64,000 bases of DNA from Branchipolynoe longqiensis (GCA_030323885.1 CM059193.1:70394997-70458996); one strand, 5' to 3'. Shown: positions 1 through 10,614, numbered from the stretch's first letter. Made by a program: numbers and translations. The notes: generated from the letters alone by a model not told the origin.

Positions 1-135
1 GTTGTTATTGCTTTATTGTTTTTGTCGTTGTCATCGTTGTTAGTGTTGTCATTGTTGCTAGTGTTATTGTTGTTATTGTTGTCATTGTTGTAATTATCAT
101 TGTTATCATTGCTTTCATTGTTGTTATTATTATTA
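1..135. repeat. imperfect TTG/ATT trinucleotide tract
   Basis: Degenerate run of TTG, ATT and TCA triplets touching the left window edge, so its true length is unknown. No coding or regulatory signal is seen in it. Confidence 0.85.
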
Positions 136-244
136 GAGCCTTCGATGCAGCTATGTGACAAGGACATTTAACAAGAGATTCACACTCTTACTTAGTAAAC
201 CAACGATTCATTCGAATGCTCCTGTCAAATTGCACTACATGTAC

Positions 245-775
245 ATTACAGCTTCATAGACTGAAGAAATAATCAAATTTTCCAAACCAAAACACTTAGC
301 TACATTTGATCCTACATACCCGACTCAGATATAGGTTCATGTATTCAGCATTTGTTCGGTCACAGAAGGGGACAGCAAGTCAATTTATTGGTTTGTTTGT
401 TGTTGCTTTACGTCCTTGCAACATCTAAGGTCATATCAGGACGGGTACCAACTAGTGACATTACACACTCATGGTGACTTTATAGTGCTGTTCCACTGGG
501 AAACCAGTCCGCCGGCACCATGATCTGATATCCCACTCAGTCACATTATCCTGACACTGAGCACACCAGTCCTTGCCCTGTCCTAATAATGCCGAGCGCC
601 AAGTATCAATTTTAAAGTCATTGGTTTGACTCGACCAGGGTTCGAACCTACGACCTACCACCACGGGAGAACGACATTCGGCCATCCCGCCTGGTCCTCA
701 ATTTATTGGAGCATGTTCCTGCTGAAGCTTACGGTGTTCAGCATTTTGATGTGCACACCAAAATTAATTCGACAT
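245..775 (+). mobile_element. old TIR element, family T, copy 1, split by a SINE
   Basis: Positions about 245-379 and 710-775 match the internal sequence of the better copies at 33394-33679 and 38653-39003 (shared CAAATTTTCCAAACC-like and AATTAATT blocks and a GTCAATTT block). The copy is interrupted by a SINE at 392-697. The left end is diverged and the right end is not recognisable, so the outer limits are approximate. Confidence 0.6.
392..697 (-). mobile_element. SINE-A, full-length copy with 12-bp target duplication
   Basis: tRNA-derived SINE read on the minus strand: head at the right end (A-box-like TGGCCGAATG region, B box GGTTCGAACC near 650), unique body, and tail CAACATCTAAGGTCATATCA in reverse at the left ending in TTTG repeats. 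It is flanked by exact direct repeats TCAATTTATTGG at 380-391 and 698-709, the expected trace of target-primed insertion. The target is an older T-family element. Reads inside the copy as protein are meaningless. Confidence 0.9.
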
Positions 776-924
776 CTTCTTACTCATCAAAGCTACATCA
801 AATTATATTTCATGTACATCTGTATTAATGTATGCATTTCATATGGCCTAACAAATCACGTGCATACAGCCCTCAAAGCTAAAACCCACAAACAAAATTA
901 ATTTGAAAGCAAGTTGGCCAACGT

Positions 925-1137
925 GTGTCAGTCATTCAATTTACGAATGGTCCCAGCTCCAAAGCCGCCACAAGTTGTCGGCCCTCGTTGTCGAACGCCC
1001 CCGGCACCACAGCGGTTCGTGGCGCCCCCCTAGTGGCAGTCTTCGGTGAGAGTACTTCTTCCAAATGCCATTCGGGCCTTTGTTGCGCTAGCAAACCGTC
1101 AACCGGCACCAACATTACTCAGAGGGATATTCAATAA
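925..1137. other. unique GC-richer DNA, no feature recognised
   Basis: About 210 bp of non-repetitive sequence, open in one plus frame for 70 codons but starting at a non-ATG codon. There is no domain, promoter or convincing splice signal. It is followed at 1137-1172 by an (AACA)n run. Confidence 0.4.
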
Positions 1138-1550
1138 CAAACAAACAAACAAACAAACAAACAAAAACAAAAATGAGCTGTTCTAGTTGAACACTAACCA
1201 TATTTGATTGCATGTTGCGAGTTCAGTAGAAGAAATGAAGGTTTAGCTTTGTTTGTTCAAACTGTACTCCATTATTTAATGGCACACCGTCCCCCCCCCC
1301 CTCCTACCCCTGTTCCCAATCTGTACAACACTACAGACCAGGTTACTACGGTACATGCCTGTAACTGGGCCAGGCGTGTTAGCCCAACATATAACCATAT
1401 CCACATTTTTAGAAAATAATTTTTTTAAAGTTTTATTATTAGGGTGAATTATGTGGTCGTCTCTGTCTGAAAGCAATCTGTAACTGCTTTATTGAATAAG
1501 GAAAAATTCAGGGGAAACTCATATGATCGAGAATTGAAGGTACAAACATG

Positions 1551-1812
1551 CAAACTCATAGCGACTTCACAGTACTGCCCCACTGGGAGCCCAGGCCGAC
1601 ACCATGATCCGATACCCCACTCAGTCACATTATCTTGACACTGAGCCAACCAGTCCTTGCCTTATCCTAATAATGGCGAGCGCCTGGCTAGACAGAGAAA
1701 AGCATCAGTTCCTAAGTCATTGGTTTGACTCGACCAGGGTTCGAACCCATGGGTTCGAATCCAACGATCTATCGAAACGGGAGACGGATGCTCAACTCAT
1801 TCGGTTTGGTCC
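1551..1812 (-). mobile_element. SINE-A, tail-truncated copy
   Basis: Body and head of SINE-A are present (CCCCACTGGGAG block, GGTTTGACTCGACCAGGGTTCG B-box region near 1725-1750, CTCAACTCATTCGG head), but the AACATCTAAG tail is missing. A short duplication of the GTTCGAA(C/T)CCA segment sits at 1740-1760. Confidence 0.8.
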
Positions 1813-2134
1813 CAACTAATGATGCGTAGGTCCGTGGTACAGATTTGACTCGGGGTGATCGGATGGTCGGGTCGGTGGGTGGGGAGTGTGGGTTCCCATT
1901 GGGATTGGATCTTGACTACATAGGCCGTGCGTCTCTGTGCACAGTTAACCACGTGACCTGCCAAGGGTCAACGGAAACATCCACTCACCGCGTCGCGTGA
2001 GATCTAAGGAACACCCCCGACCAGGGTCGGCCCGGCCTCCAGTCGATACGCACCCCCCCCCCCCCCGCACACACCGACACGGGATGCCGCCAGGGGGCGG
2101 GCCACGGGTTTAACGCTGTGTGGCGCGCCTGCGT

Positions 2135-2357
2135 CCTGGCATTACCACCACCCCCCTCCCACTCCCAGCACCACCCCGACCCACACTCTCACGCAGATGC
2201 ACACTTACACAGAGTCACACACACACACATACCATTTCCTCACCAGTACCCCGACACACATAATTTACAAACACACACTTACCCACACACACTCCGCACA
2301 CTCACAACACACATACTCACACGCCACAACACATACTCACAACACACATACACATAG
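2135..2357. repeat. CA/CAC-rich simple repeat
   Basis: Irregular cytosine- and CACA-rich tract preceded by a poly-C run at 2052-2066. It is stop-free in two frames only because of its composition. Confidence 0.9.
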
Positions 2358-2453
2358 GGCTCTCAATGGGGGTCTATCCAGGTCGTTTTTTTTCCTCCCG
2401 AGTCACTTGTACTGTTGTAGAAAACTCATGGGGTTAATATCACATCAATTGCA

Positions 2454-2851
2454 AGATTCACCCGGTACTTATAGTACACGGGTGAATGACAACGTATTGT
2501 AAATACGGGCAAAAATAGCCCTAGTATGGGACAGGAATTAGAAACTGTGGTTCCAGGTTCAAATGGCTACATATATAGGCACAGAGTTGGTGAAATGGGT
2601 GAGAATGCAAAACGACAAGATGGAGGCCATAGAACGCCATCGATTTCACTTTTAAATCTTATTAAACTAGATATTTTATGATATTTCTCAACTCAAAGGT
2701 AGCGGGTAAATATGAAGACATCTACAAAGAATAAATGTTGCTTTAGATTGTGAAATTAGGCTCTCATTTCATTAACCCGCTTTTTCGACCGTTTTTATAT
2801 AGGGTTGGTATTCACCCAAGTACTGCGAGTACCGGGTGAATCCTTTATCTG
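2454..2851 (+). mobile_element. family M palindromic TIR element, copy 1
   Basis: About 398 bp. The left end reads GATTCACCCGGTACT and the right end is its inverse. Each end is itself a palindrome: GGTACT...AGTAC flanked by TTCACCC and GGGTGAA, so each terminus can fold alone. It is flanked by exact 10-bp direct repeats ATCAATTGCA at 2444-2453 and 2852-2861. The body carries an AAGATGG motif and an AACTCAAAGGTAGCGGG block shared with the copies at 17.6, 34.7 and 37.4 kb. There is no coding capacity, so it is non-autonomous. Confidence 0.85.
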
Positions 2852-2872
2852 ATCAATTGCATGGTCATTTCT

Positions 2873-3165
2873 CTCATGCCTGTACCAGACTGGTACAGGC
2901 ATGAGGCGAGTGTCAGCGAGGACAACGCAGCAAGGTAGCGCCAACAGGCAAGGCAGAAGGCCTGACCAGTTGATGACTCCGAGGAGTGTCAGTTATGCAG
3001 GAGCAAACCAGTAGAACACTGGTGGAGTGTCAGTATAGTTGAACTGTGGCGACAGTTCATAATAACACTTCCGGATAATTATACTCTTGGGAGTGTCTGA
3101 TAGGATGAACTGTGGAGACAGTTCATAGTTAATCGGCTTCCCGATTATTATACTCGCATGATTGC
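2873..3165. repeat. chain of short perfect hairpins in 66-bp repeats
   Basis: Begins with a 33-bp near-perfect palindrome (CTCATGCCTGTACCAG, one base, then its inverse; 2873-2905). Further stems: ACCAGT/ACTGGT at 3007-3023; TGAACTGT-GGCG-ACAGTTCA at 3040-3059; ATGAACTGT-GGAG-ACAGTTCAT at 3105-3126; TAATCGG-CTTC-CCGATTA at 3130-3147. The TGAACTGT stems recur at 66 bp and are joined by GGAGTGTC(A/T)G spacers. I do not recognise the family. Confidence 0.8.
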
Positions 3166-3563
3166 TTATACAGCACATATTAACACTTGTATTCGATACA
3201 GATCAGGCTATTTCTTCATTGTGTGTCAAATACATTGGTTTCCTACATATTAACCGAGTTCTATAGCCATCGAGATCTATGCACGCACACGCACGCGCGC
3301 ACGCGCACCCCAGAGACTACTATCTATCATTTACACGGCGGGGTAGCCCTCGGCTGCTATTGCTAACCCAATATTTCTCTACAGTGCCACTGCGCCCCGG
3401 TACACATCATCTCACACTGCCTTTTCTCCACCACGCCACGCCACGCCACGCCACATCTCCATCTCAATCTGTCTGAACCCATCCGGCTCACAGCAAGTTA
3501 CGCTCCTGGACATATTCATTCATCACGACCCCAGTGTGTTGTGATTGTGCAGTCACCATACTG

Positions 3564-3841
3564 TTGTTTTACATCTTGGCAACACCTAAGGTTAAATCAG
3601 GATGGGTACCAACTTGTGCCTACTAGTAGTGCACACTCATGGTGCTTTAATAATACTGCCCCACTGGGAGACCAGGTCGCTGGCATCATGAGCCGATTTC
3701 CCACTCAGTCACATTATCCTGATACTGAACTAACCAATCCTTGCCATGTCCCAGGCAAGTCATTGGTTTGATTTGGTTGGGTTTAGAACTTTCCGCATGG
3801 GAAGGCTGTGCTCTCCTGATTCGGCCACCGCTTCCGGTCGT
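3564..3841 (-). mobile_element. SINE-A copy with 12-bp target duplication
   Basis: Diverged copy (tail AACACCTAAGGTTAAATCAG in reverse, head GATTCGGCCACCG). It is flanked by direct repeats GTCACCATACTG at 3552-3563 and 3842-3853. An internal deletion removes the GCCTGGCTAGGAAGCG segment. Confidence 0.85.
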
Positions 3842-4009
3842 GTCACCATACTGCACCTCGCTATATTTAATGCACTCCGCTATGTTCCGCTCCGATGTTT
3901 CTGCTCACTGCGGTGCTTCTTGTTCCTGTTCTACACACCCTTGGCCATGACCGTCGCAGCCCCTATAACCCCCACCCTCAGTCCAGAGGCCAAGTATCCC
4001 TCCTATGAA

Positions 4010-4180
4010 CTACCAGGGACACCCACTCCCCCCCCCCCCCCACCCCACCCCTCCCCGACACCCACCACTCAGAATCCCATCTCCAATCCCCATCACTACC
4101 TCCCCGACACCCACAGAGCACCCAACATCGCCCTGATCCCCCCCCCCCCCCCAACACACACACATACCACACCGCCCCTC
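4010..4180. repeat. C-rich low-complexity DNA
   Basis: Runs of C with CCCATC and CACAC interruptions. Plus and minus frames are open only because of low complexity. Confidence 0.85.
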
Positions 4181-4332
4181 TTCGATGCCCCCTCTGTCCT
4201 CTTCCAACCACTCTCCACCCTCCAAGTCAAGGCACTTGACCAGATCTTGCTCTCGGCCGAGTAACCACGAGACCGGCCATTAGGCGCGTCCAGAGGGACT
4301 GCTTTACAAGCGGCGCTGTGATTGGTTGGTTG

Positions 4333-4412
4333 GTGAGTGAGTGAGTGAGTGAGTGAGTGAGTGAGTGAGTGAGTGAGTGAGTGAGTGAGTGAGTGAGTGA
4401 GTGAGTGAGTGA
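4333..4412. repeat. (GAGT)n microsatellite
   Basis: About 20 perfect GAGT units. The same motif recurs at 6234, 22081, 50386, 59043 and 63461. Confidence 0.97.
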
Positions 4413-4755
4413 GGCTGGTGAGTTAGTGGTTTAGTTAAACCCCTCCCCAACCTGCACCCACACCCAGCGCGTTTATTCAGCCGACTGGAAGTAACCTGTC
4501 TGAGCGCGCACATCCTGGGGATTTCGCGATGCCACAATGGACTACGATGCCACAATGGACTGCGATGCCACAATAGACTGCGCATATAGCCGGACCGGAG
4601 ATGGATCGAGTAGAAATACGGGAATTATCCATCGCTGGGAACTTAGTCCCGTCCAAGATGGAGATTTGATCTAGATAGTCACTCCAGCACTAGATGCACA
4701 TTTGCGAATCTAATCAGTGCTCTGTGCCAGACAGAAGGCCTAAACTACAATTACC

Positions 4756-5031
4756 TCGGAGTCAGTTGTTAATGATGCTCCACCGGGATTCGGGAGTCTT
4801 TTTGCCATCACTCTTGCGATAAAATCAAGGATAGGAACGGAAGTTGCTTTACAAATGATGGCAGACAGGAGGTGGTAACTGAGCCGATCAGAGTGCCACA
4901 CATAGCAACCACTAAGACCAGTGTAAAGATCTCCAGTGTTCGCCGTAGTCACTGGCAGCTGGCTGATAATTGAAACCAAATCACCCCGCGTGTACGTGTA
5001 CCGCTTACTGGCTGCTGCACCGCCGGGTACC
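4756..5031 (-). CDS. weak candidate exon, unknown product
   Basis: A minus-strand frame is open for about 92 codons in non-repetitive DNA, between a possible acceptor (GGTGCAG, near 5032) and a possible donor (GAG then GTAATT, near 4755). Residues include KRYTYTRGDLVSI near the start and MAKRLPNPGG near the end. The first stretch fits a Y-x4-L-hydrophobic pattern like eIF4E-binding peptides, but it is too short to assign. The larger frame that continues to 5720 is low-complexity. It could be a chance frame. Confidence 0.25.
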
Positions 5032-5048
5032 AGCAGTGCACGAGGGGA

Positions 5049-5577
5049 TGGGATGGGATGGGATGGGATGGGAGGGGAGAGAGGAGGGGGAGAGGAGAGG
5101 GAGGGTATGGGAGGGTAGGGGAGGGGAAGAGGGGAAGGGAGGGGAAGAGGGGGGGGAGGGGACGGAGGGGAATGAGGCAGGGAGGAGAGGGGGAAAGGCG
5201 ACAGGGAGGGGAAGGGGAAGGGGGAGATATAAGCAAAGCACGGTACAGATAGGGCAGTGCTGGGCAGTGTAGGACAGGACAGGGAGTATTGACCAATGAT
5301 CAGTAATGAGAGAGGAGAAAGAAAAGAGGGAAGATAGCAGCAAAGAACGAGGAGGGGGGAAGAGGGGGGGGGGGGGGGGGGAGGGGACGGAGGGGAATGA
5401 GGCAGGAAGGAGAGGGGGAAAGGCGACAGGGAGGGGAAGGGGAAGGGGGAGATATAAGCAAAGCACGGTACAGATAGGGCAGTGCAGGGCAGTGCAGGAC
5501 AGGACAGGGAGTATTGACCAATGATCAGTAATGAGAGAGGAGAAAGAAAAGAGGGAAGATAGCAGCAAAGAACGGAT
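5049..5577. repeat. 225-bp tandem duplication in purine-rich DNA
   Basis: A GATGG/GGGA-rich tract holds two nearly identical units; AATGAGGCAGG starts at 5171 and again at 5396. Each unit ends with GTATTGACCAATGATCAG and AGCAGCAAAGAACG. Minus-strand frames of 100-326 codons here are proline/serine artefacts. Confidence 0.9.
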
Positions 5578-6233
5578 AAAAAAAGATGGCGGCCAGTGCC
5601 GTGAGCTTTTAACAGCTTTACAGAGGAGCAGCAGCTATTGTGATAATTTACATAAAATTCCCCCTCAGCTCCCCCCCCCCCCCCCGCCCGACCTCCCGGC
5701 CTGCCTCGGCCGCCAAACAAGGCCAGTTAGTCACGTAGCAAACAGGCCGTCCAGTCCCTCACTGAGAAACCGACGCCCTAAATACCAATGTGTACTTCCT
5801 TTATCTCGGTGCACCAGGAACTCCCGTCACACTTCCCTCTCTAGAATAACGAATTAGAAGTCACTGCGCTATTTACATTCATTTCAAAAGGGACACACTT
5901 TTTGTATCGCTTTGCTTTAAAAAAAAATCAAATCAAATTATTTAAACCTAAAAAAAAATACCCACAAAACCCCCCCAAACAAAACACTGGTTGGCACAAG
6001 AGCACACGCGTCGCCTTTTCGCAAACTCCCTTCTAAACAGGAAGTCACACTGCGCACGCGCTGCCCCGTCGCCACTCGGCAACCACTTAACGCAGCACGA
6101 GCGCGCCGGTACCGGTGTGTATGGCCGACGCTGTAACCATTACTCACCGGCGGAGGGCGCTTCTGCCGCGGCCAGGTTGGCATTACCGGGGTTTGTTTGT
6201 TGTGAGACTTTGGGCAAATCTACCCGGGCGTCT

Positions 6234-6282
6234 TTCATTCATTCATTCACTCACTCACTCACGCGCTCACTCACTCACTCCA
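6234..6282. repeat. (ATTC)n/(ACTC)n microsatellite
   Basis: Short ATTC run changing into ACTC/GCTC units, the complement of the GAGT motif seen elsewhere in the window. Confidence 0.95.
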
Positions 6283-6299
6283 TCCCGCACTGACCCGGA

Positions 6300-7090
6300 A
6301 CACAGAGTGGTATTCCAAAGTAGTGCTGCAAGACCTGGGGTGCATGTTGGTTTTGTATTCATGTCTAGTCCCGTAGGCAATGCTGTACAAATAGTCTCAT
6401 TTAATTTAATGTAACCCTGCTTGGCTAGATTGCTTGATTGATTGATTGGTGGTTGCTTTACGCCGTGTCGGCAGCATAGGCCATATTCACGACGAGAAAT
6501 GTTTGTTTTTTGTTCAAACCATCGCTTTTACATGTAAAAGCAGACAATCAATTATGTGCCAATAGACACTCATTAAATTAGAAAGCTCACAATCATATAT
6601 TTGTGGTCAAGGGAAACAAATTCCCATAGAAAAAGAAAAGTTTTATTAATAATTGATAGAATCTATTTAGTAAACTATATGAGGTGGTACAGTCCAGCTG
6701 CCTTCAAAAAGGCTCAAATGTTTTACCTGCAGTGTAGAACTGTTGGCGCAGGGCAAAAAAATCAACGCAACTTAGTAAAATGGCTAGAAGAAACTGCCAA
6801 TGAAAGCATACACAAGTACACAGAAAAGCACATACCATGGACACACCTAGGTAAAAAAAAACTTGTGCGCCTGATAGAGCAGGAAACCCACACATTCACA
6901 CAAACCAGAAGTTGTAGTGACGCATGCGCAGATTACAAAGTGGAGCCCATCTGCGGTTACAATACTAGGGGGGTGCTTTTCTCCCGATTCTCACATCGGG
7001 TCCAAACTTTTACTGATTCTAAATAAACTCACACGGGGACCTCTTACCATTGTTCGAAAGTACTTTTTATACAGGAACGAAGGGGGGGGG
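6300..7090. other. AT-rich unique DNA, no gene recognised
   Basis: Contains a frame open for 141 codons on plus (6601-7026) that starts at TTG and shows no domain; it is within chance expectation for AT-moderate DNA of this length. A fragment at 6430-6500 (GGTTGCTTTACGCC) resembles the tail of another SINE type. A GCATGCGCA motif lies near 6923. Confidence 0.5.
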
Positions 7091-7104
7091 GAGGGGGGGT
7101 CATA

Positions 7105-7342
7105 TGAGGAGAGGTACCGACTTGTGACAGTGCACTCTCATGGCTGCCCCACTAGGAGACCAGGCCATCAGTACCATAACCTGATATATGACTCTGGATT
7201 TTGAGCTCACCAGTCCTTGCCCGATCCTAGTAGGCTAGGTAGCGACAAACATAAATGCCACTGGCTGGACTGAGCTTGAATTTGAACTCCCAACCTTCCA
7301 CATGGGAAACCTGCACAATTCGGTCACCGTGCCTGGTTCGTT
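7105..7342 (-). mobile_element. SINE-A, tail-truncated diverged copy
   Basis: GGTACCGACTTGTGACAGTG body start through AATTCGGTCACCGTGCC head. The middle is shortened relative to the 45537 copy. It is followed directly by a second, separate tail fragment at 7339-7385 (GTTTTACGTCCTAGCAACAT). Confidence 0.8.
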
Positions 7343-7611
7343 TGTTTGTTTTACGTCCTAGCAACATCTAAGGTGACATCCCAACTGATGTCTTCGGGAA
7401 CATTGAAATTCATCTGAAATTGGGACATGGTGAGTTGGAGGAGTGAGTTCTGGATGATAGTTTATTGTGCGATCATCAGTGCAACAAGCAATATGAATAT
7501 CAACATTGTCAGGAATCCTTCAAATAGATGCGATATTTCTTCTTCCCTGTGGGAGGTCGAGGTCAATGTCAATCCCCATCCCAGCCCGAGTCAAGCCAAA
7601 GACATCGCAAA

Positions 7612-7745
7612 CTGATATTTGTCGCTACCTTGCCTGGAACTCTGCATTAGTAGGTTACACTGTGAGATGATGGCATGGGTGCCGGTGTTATGGTCTCCTA
7701 GTAGGCCAGCACTATAAAGTATTCATGGGTGTGAGGTACCCGTCC
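7612..7745 (+). mobile_element. SINE-A-like fragment, variant subfamily
   Basis: Plus-oriented middle piece (TTGTCGCTACC ... GGTCTCCTAGTAGG ... GGTACCCGTCC). It shares with the fragment at 10335-10470 the variants ACACTGTGAGATGATG and TATTCATGGG, not found in the main family, so these two define a subfamily. Confidence 0.7.
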
Positions 7746-7759
7746 TCCACTGACCTTGT

Positions 7760-8325
7760 TGCTAGGATAGACTGCCCCTCACCATCACATGCATGCTCCA
7801 CCAATAAACCACACCAATCTTTAGGGCCGGCACCAGCTGGACACCAACCATACCCCGGCCCAGTGTTCGCTAAAACAAGGAAGCCCCTTCAAAATGGCCG
7901 CCCTCCCCTTCCCCCTCCCCACCCGAGCCCAAAGGCTCCCTGACGCGCACCATGCAATACAGGACCGGAGGGGTGGAGGGCATGTACCGGGGGTAAGGGG
8001 GCGGGAGAGCAGGGGGAGCAGGGGGAGCAGGCCAGCCTATCCGCCGCACCCCGACCCCGGCCCATTTCTCTTCTCGCCCCATCCTACCCCCCCCCCCCAC
8101 CACCCCCAATGGAGTTGTAGACAATGCCCCTACCCCGAAGCATCCCCATCCATCTACAGCCCATCTGCGCCTCCCCGCACGCCGAACCGAACCCCGTCCG
8201 AACCGAACCCCCAAGCTCAACTCAACTACGAAGTGGCAATAAAGGCCACACACTATTCCTTTCTTGCGTTAAAAAATAATCTTTTTTCTTACCTCTTCTG
8301 GGTCCTCCCCCCCCCCCCACCTCTT
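7760..8325. other. C-rich unique DNA with CpGs, no gene recognised
   Basis: Frames are open in several phases because of composition. An AAAATGGCCGCC motif occurs at about 7890. No domain was identified. Confidence 0.4.
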
Positions 8326-8395
8326 TCTTTCTTTGTCTTTCTTTCTCTCTCTCTTTCTTTCTTTGTCTTTCTTTCATTTAAAAAAAAAAAAACAC
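8325..8395. repeat. CTTT/CTCT pyrimidine microsatellite with A-run
   Basis: TCTTTC units ending in a run of A at 8381-8392. Confidence 0.95.
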
Positions 8396-8470
8396 ATTAA
8401 AAACCCAATATCCGGCTGCGCTGTAAATGCATAAGGACGTGTGCACATCGCATATTCACGAGGCACTCAC

Positions 8471-8584
8471 ATTCACTAAGGCTGGTTCCTCTACTCGCCG
8501 CTTGGCGGCGACACCAACAGCAGCACATTGTGCCTTATCAAGTAGGTTGTCTATTTGCGCCGGTGTTTTAGACACCGCCAGCTG
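8471..8584 (-). CDS. weak candidate exon, unknown product
   Basis: Minus strand, 37-38 open codons bounded by a good donor (AAT then GTGAGTGCC) and a possible acceptor (CTAGCAG) with a poor pyrimidine tract; an in-frame TAG lies just upstream of the acceptor. Residues include SKTPAQIDNLLDKAQ and AAKRRVEEPALVN, which look protein-like, but no family is recognised. The CGCCGCTTGGCGGCG segment inside is a small hairpin, so a repeat origin is possible. Confidence 0.25.
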
Positions 8585-8639
8585 CTAGCTTCCAAGTATG
8601 CAGTACCAACACTGTCCCTCTTACTCTTGTCTAACACAT

Positions 8640-9442
8640 GCCATGTAAGCAGTATCAACACACACCACATAAGCGGTATCAACACACCACATAAGCAGTG
8701 TCAACACATGCCAAGTAAGCGGTGTCAACACATGCCAAGTAAGCGGTGTCAACACATGCCAAGTAAGCGGTATCAATACACGCCAAGTAAGTGGTGTCAA
8801 CACATGCCAAGTAAGCAGTATCAACACACACCAAGTAAGCAGTACCAACACATGCCAAGTAAGCGGTGTCAACACATGCCAGGTAAGCGGTACCAACACA
8901 CGCAAAGTAAGCAGTATCAACACATGCCAAGTAAGCAGTACCAACACATGCCAAGTAAGTGGTACCAAGACACACCAAGTAAGCGGTATCAACACATGCC
9001 AAGTAAGCGGTATCAACACACGCCAAGTAAGCGGTATCAAGACACGCCAAGTAAGCGGTATCAACACATGCCAAGTAAGTGGTACCAACACACGCCAAGT
9101 AAGCGGTATCAGCACACACCAAGTGAGCGGTATCAACACACACCCAGTAATCAGTATCGATACAAACCATGTAAGCGGTATCAACACATGCCACTTAAGC
9201 ACATGCCAAATAAGCGGTATCAAACACACACGCCAAGTAAGCGGTATCGACACACACCCAGTAAGTGGTATCAACACATCCAAGTAAGCGGTACCAACAC
9301 ATGCCAAGTAAGCAGCGTCAACACACACCTAGTAAGCAGTATCGACACACCAAGTAGGCGGTATCAATACATGCCGAGTAAGCAGTATCAACACCCACCA
9401 AGTAAGCGGTATCAACACACACCACATAAGCAGTACCAACAG
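8640..9442. repeat. 24-bp minisatellite, about 33 units
   Basis: Unit AAGTAAGCGGTATCAACACA plus TGCC, with variation at a few positions. Because 24 is a multiple of three and no frame of the unit has a stop, a 304-codon plus frame (KRYQHMPS repeated) and 235- and 171-codon minus frames run through it. The plus frame begins at TTG outside the array. No flanking exon structure supports translation. Confidence 0.97.
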
Positions 9443-9551
9443 TCCCTCGTCCGCAAGGAGCAAGGATGAAAGTGGCATCTGGCAATAACAAAATAAAAAC
9501 GGAATTATGTGACGAGGAATCTGTAAATAATCAAAACAGTGAATCCTATTA

Positions 9552-9670
9552 ATGCTGGGTGCCAGGCTAGGTAGCAACAAGCATAAATTTTGTACATCAT
9601 TGGTTTGACTCATCCCGAATTCGAACTCCTGACCTCAACTCCTACCGATTTGGCAACCATGTCCGGTCAG
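9552..9670 (-). mobile_element. SINE-A head fragment
   Basis: Only the head half remains (GCCAGGCTAGGTAGC, GGTTTGACTC, CCGATTTGGCAACCATG). Confidence 0.75.
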
Positions 9671-9861
9671 AAGTGGTTGCTGTACATCCTGCATTGCAAT
9701 CTGGCTAAATGTGCCTCTCAAGTGAATTCAGCTTTCCCGAATTACTTCAAAATAGTGTTGATACCGCATTATTCATGGTCACAATGGCTGTTGGAACTAC
9801 AATCTGATGAAACTGATATTGGACCAGCTAGTATTTGTTTAAATTAGTTTCTATTCCCCAA

Positions 9862-10012
9862 AATTAATGGCTGAGAAGGCCTAATATGGGATTTGAGGCC
9901 CTGGAGACATAGTGGATACTTACTTCATAGTCCCTGGCCCTGGAGACATAGTGGATACCTACTTCATAGTCCCTGAGGCCACAAATTCCATATCGGCTAA
10001 GGGCTTATTATA
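9862..10012. repeat. small inverted repeat enclosing a 2x direct repeat
   Basis: ATATGGGATTTGAGGCC at the left and the inverse of ATATGGAATTTGTGGCC at the right flank two copies of a unit with CCCTGGAGACATAGTGGATA. It can fold back on itself. No known family. Confidence 0.7.
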
Positions 10013-10029
10013 TTTGTATGATAGTATTA

Positions 10030-10330
10030 TTAGTCAAAGGTTTGTCTTTTTAATTGTTTTTGCTTAAATGTCCATGGACTTGTTAATAAGATCACGTTGA
10101 CATAACTGTGGGGAGAATGTTTACCCACAAATTTAAATTGTGCCTTGTTGATTGATGATGATCAGTAACGAATGGCAGGTTCAAGATAATTTTTTTCCCT
10201 CTTGATGTATGAGATATCGGGCATTTAATTTTAAAAGCCACACAAAAACGGAACCAGGTTGAGGTCTTCACAGCAAAATTAAATCAACACCGTCCCGGCA
10301 TTGCACACACTTACGGAACAGAATACTTCC
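10030..10330. other. AT-rich unique DNA, nothing recognised
   Basis: No open frame of note, repeat or structured element was seen. Confidence 0.5.
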
Positions 10331-10334
10331 CAAA

Positions 10335-10470
10335 CTGATACTTGTCGCTACCGTGCCTGGCAATCTGCATTACTAGGCTACACTGTGAGATGATGTTGTG
10401 GGTGCCGGTGGTGTGGTCTCCTAGTAGGGCAGCACTATAAAATATTCATGGGTGCGCAATACGCGTCCTG
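10335..10470 (+). mobile_element. SINE-A-like fragment, variant subfamily
   Basis: Second member of the variant subfamily with 7612-7745. It runs into a short tandem repeat (10461-10580) of about 48 bp with ATCACTAGTAAAAGTTGCAT. Confidence 0.7.
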
Positions 10471-10614
10471 TTATCACTAGTAAAAGTTGCATAAACAGTT
10501 GCAAAATATCAGTCCTGCTATCACTAGTTACATTTGCATAAGCAGTTGCAAAATATCACTAGTAAAAGCTGCATAATCAGATGAAAACCTCAAGAAGAAA
10601 GCCCAGATCGGATG

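Noticed and set aside
5586..5600. ATGGCGGCCAGTGCC followed by GTGAGC as a first coding exon on plus
   Set aside because: Five codons with a common YY1-type motif; similar AAGATGGCGG motifs recur in family M elements, so it is not evidence for a gene.
6601..7026. 141-codon plus frame
   Set aside because: Starts at TTG, AT-rich, no recognisable motif or splice context.
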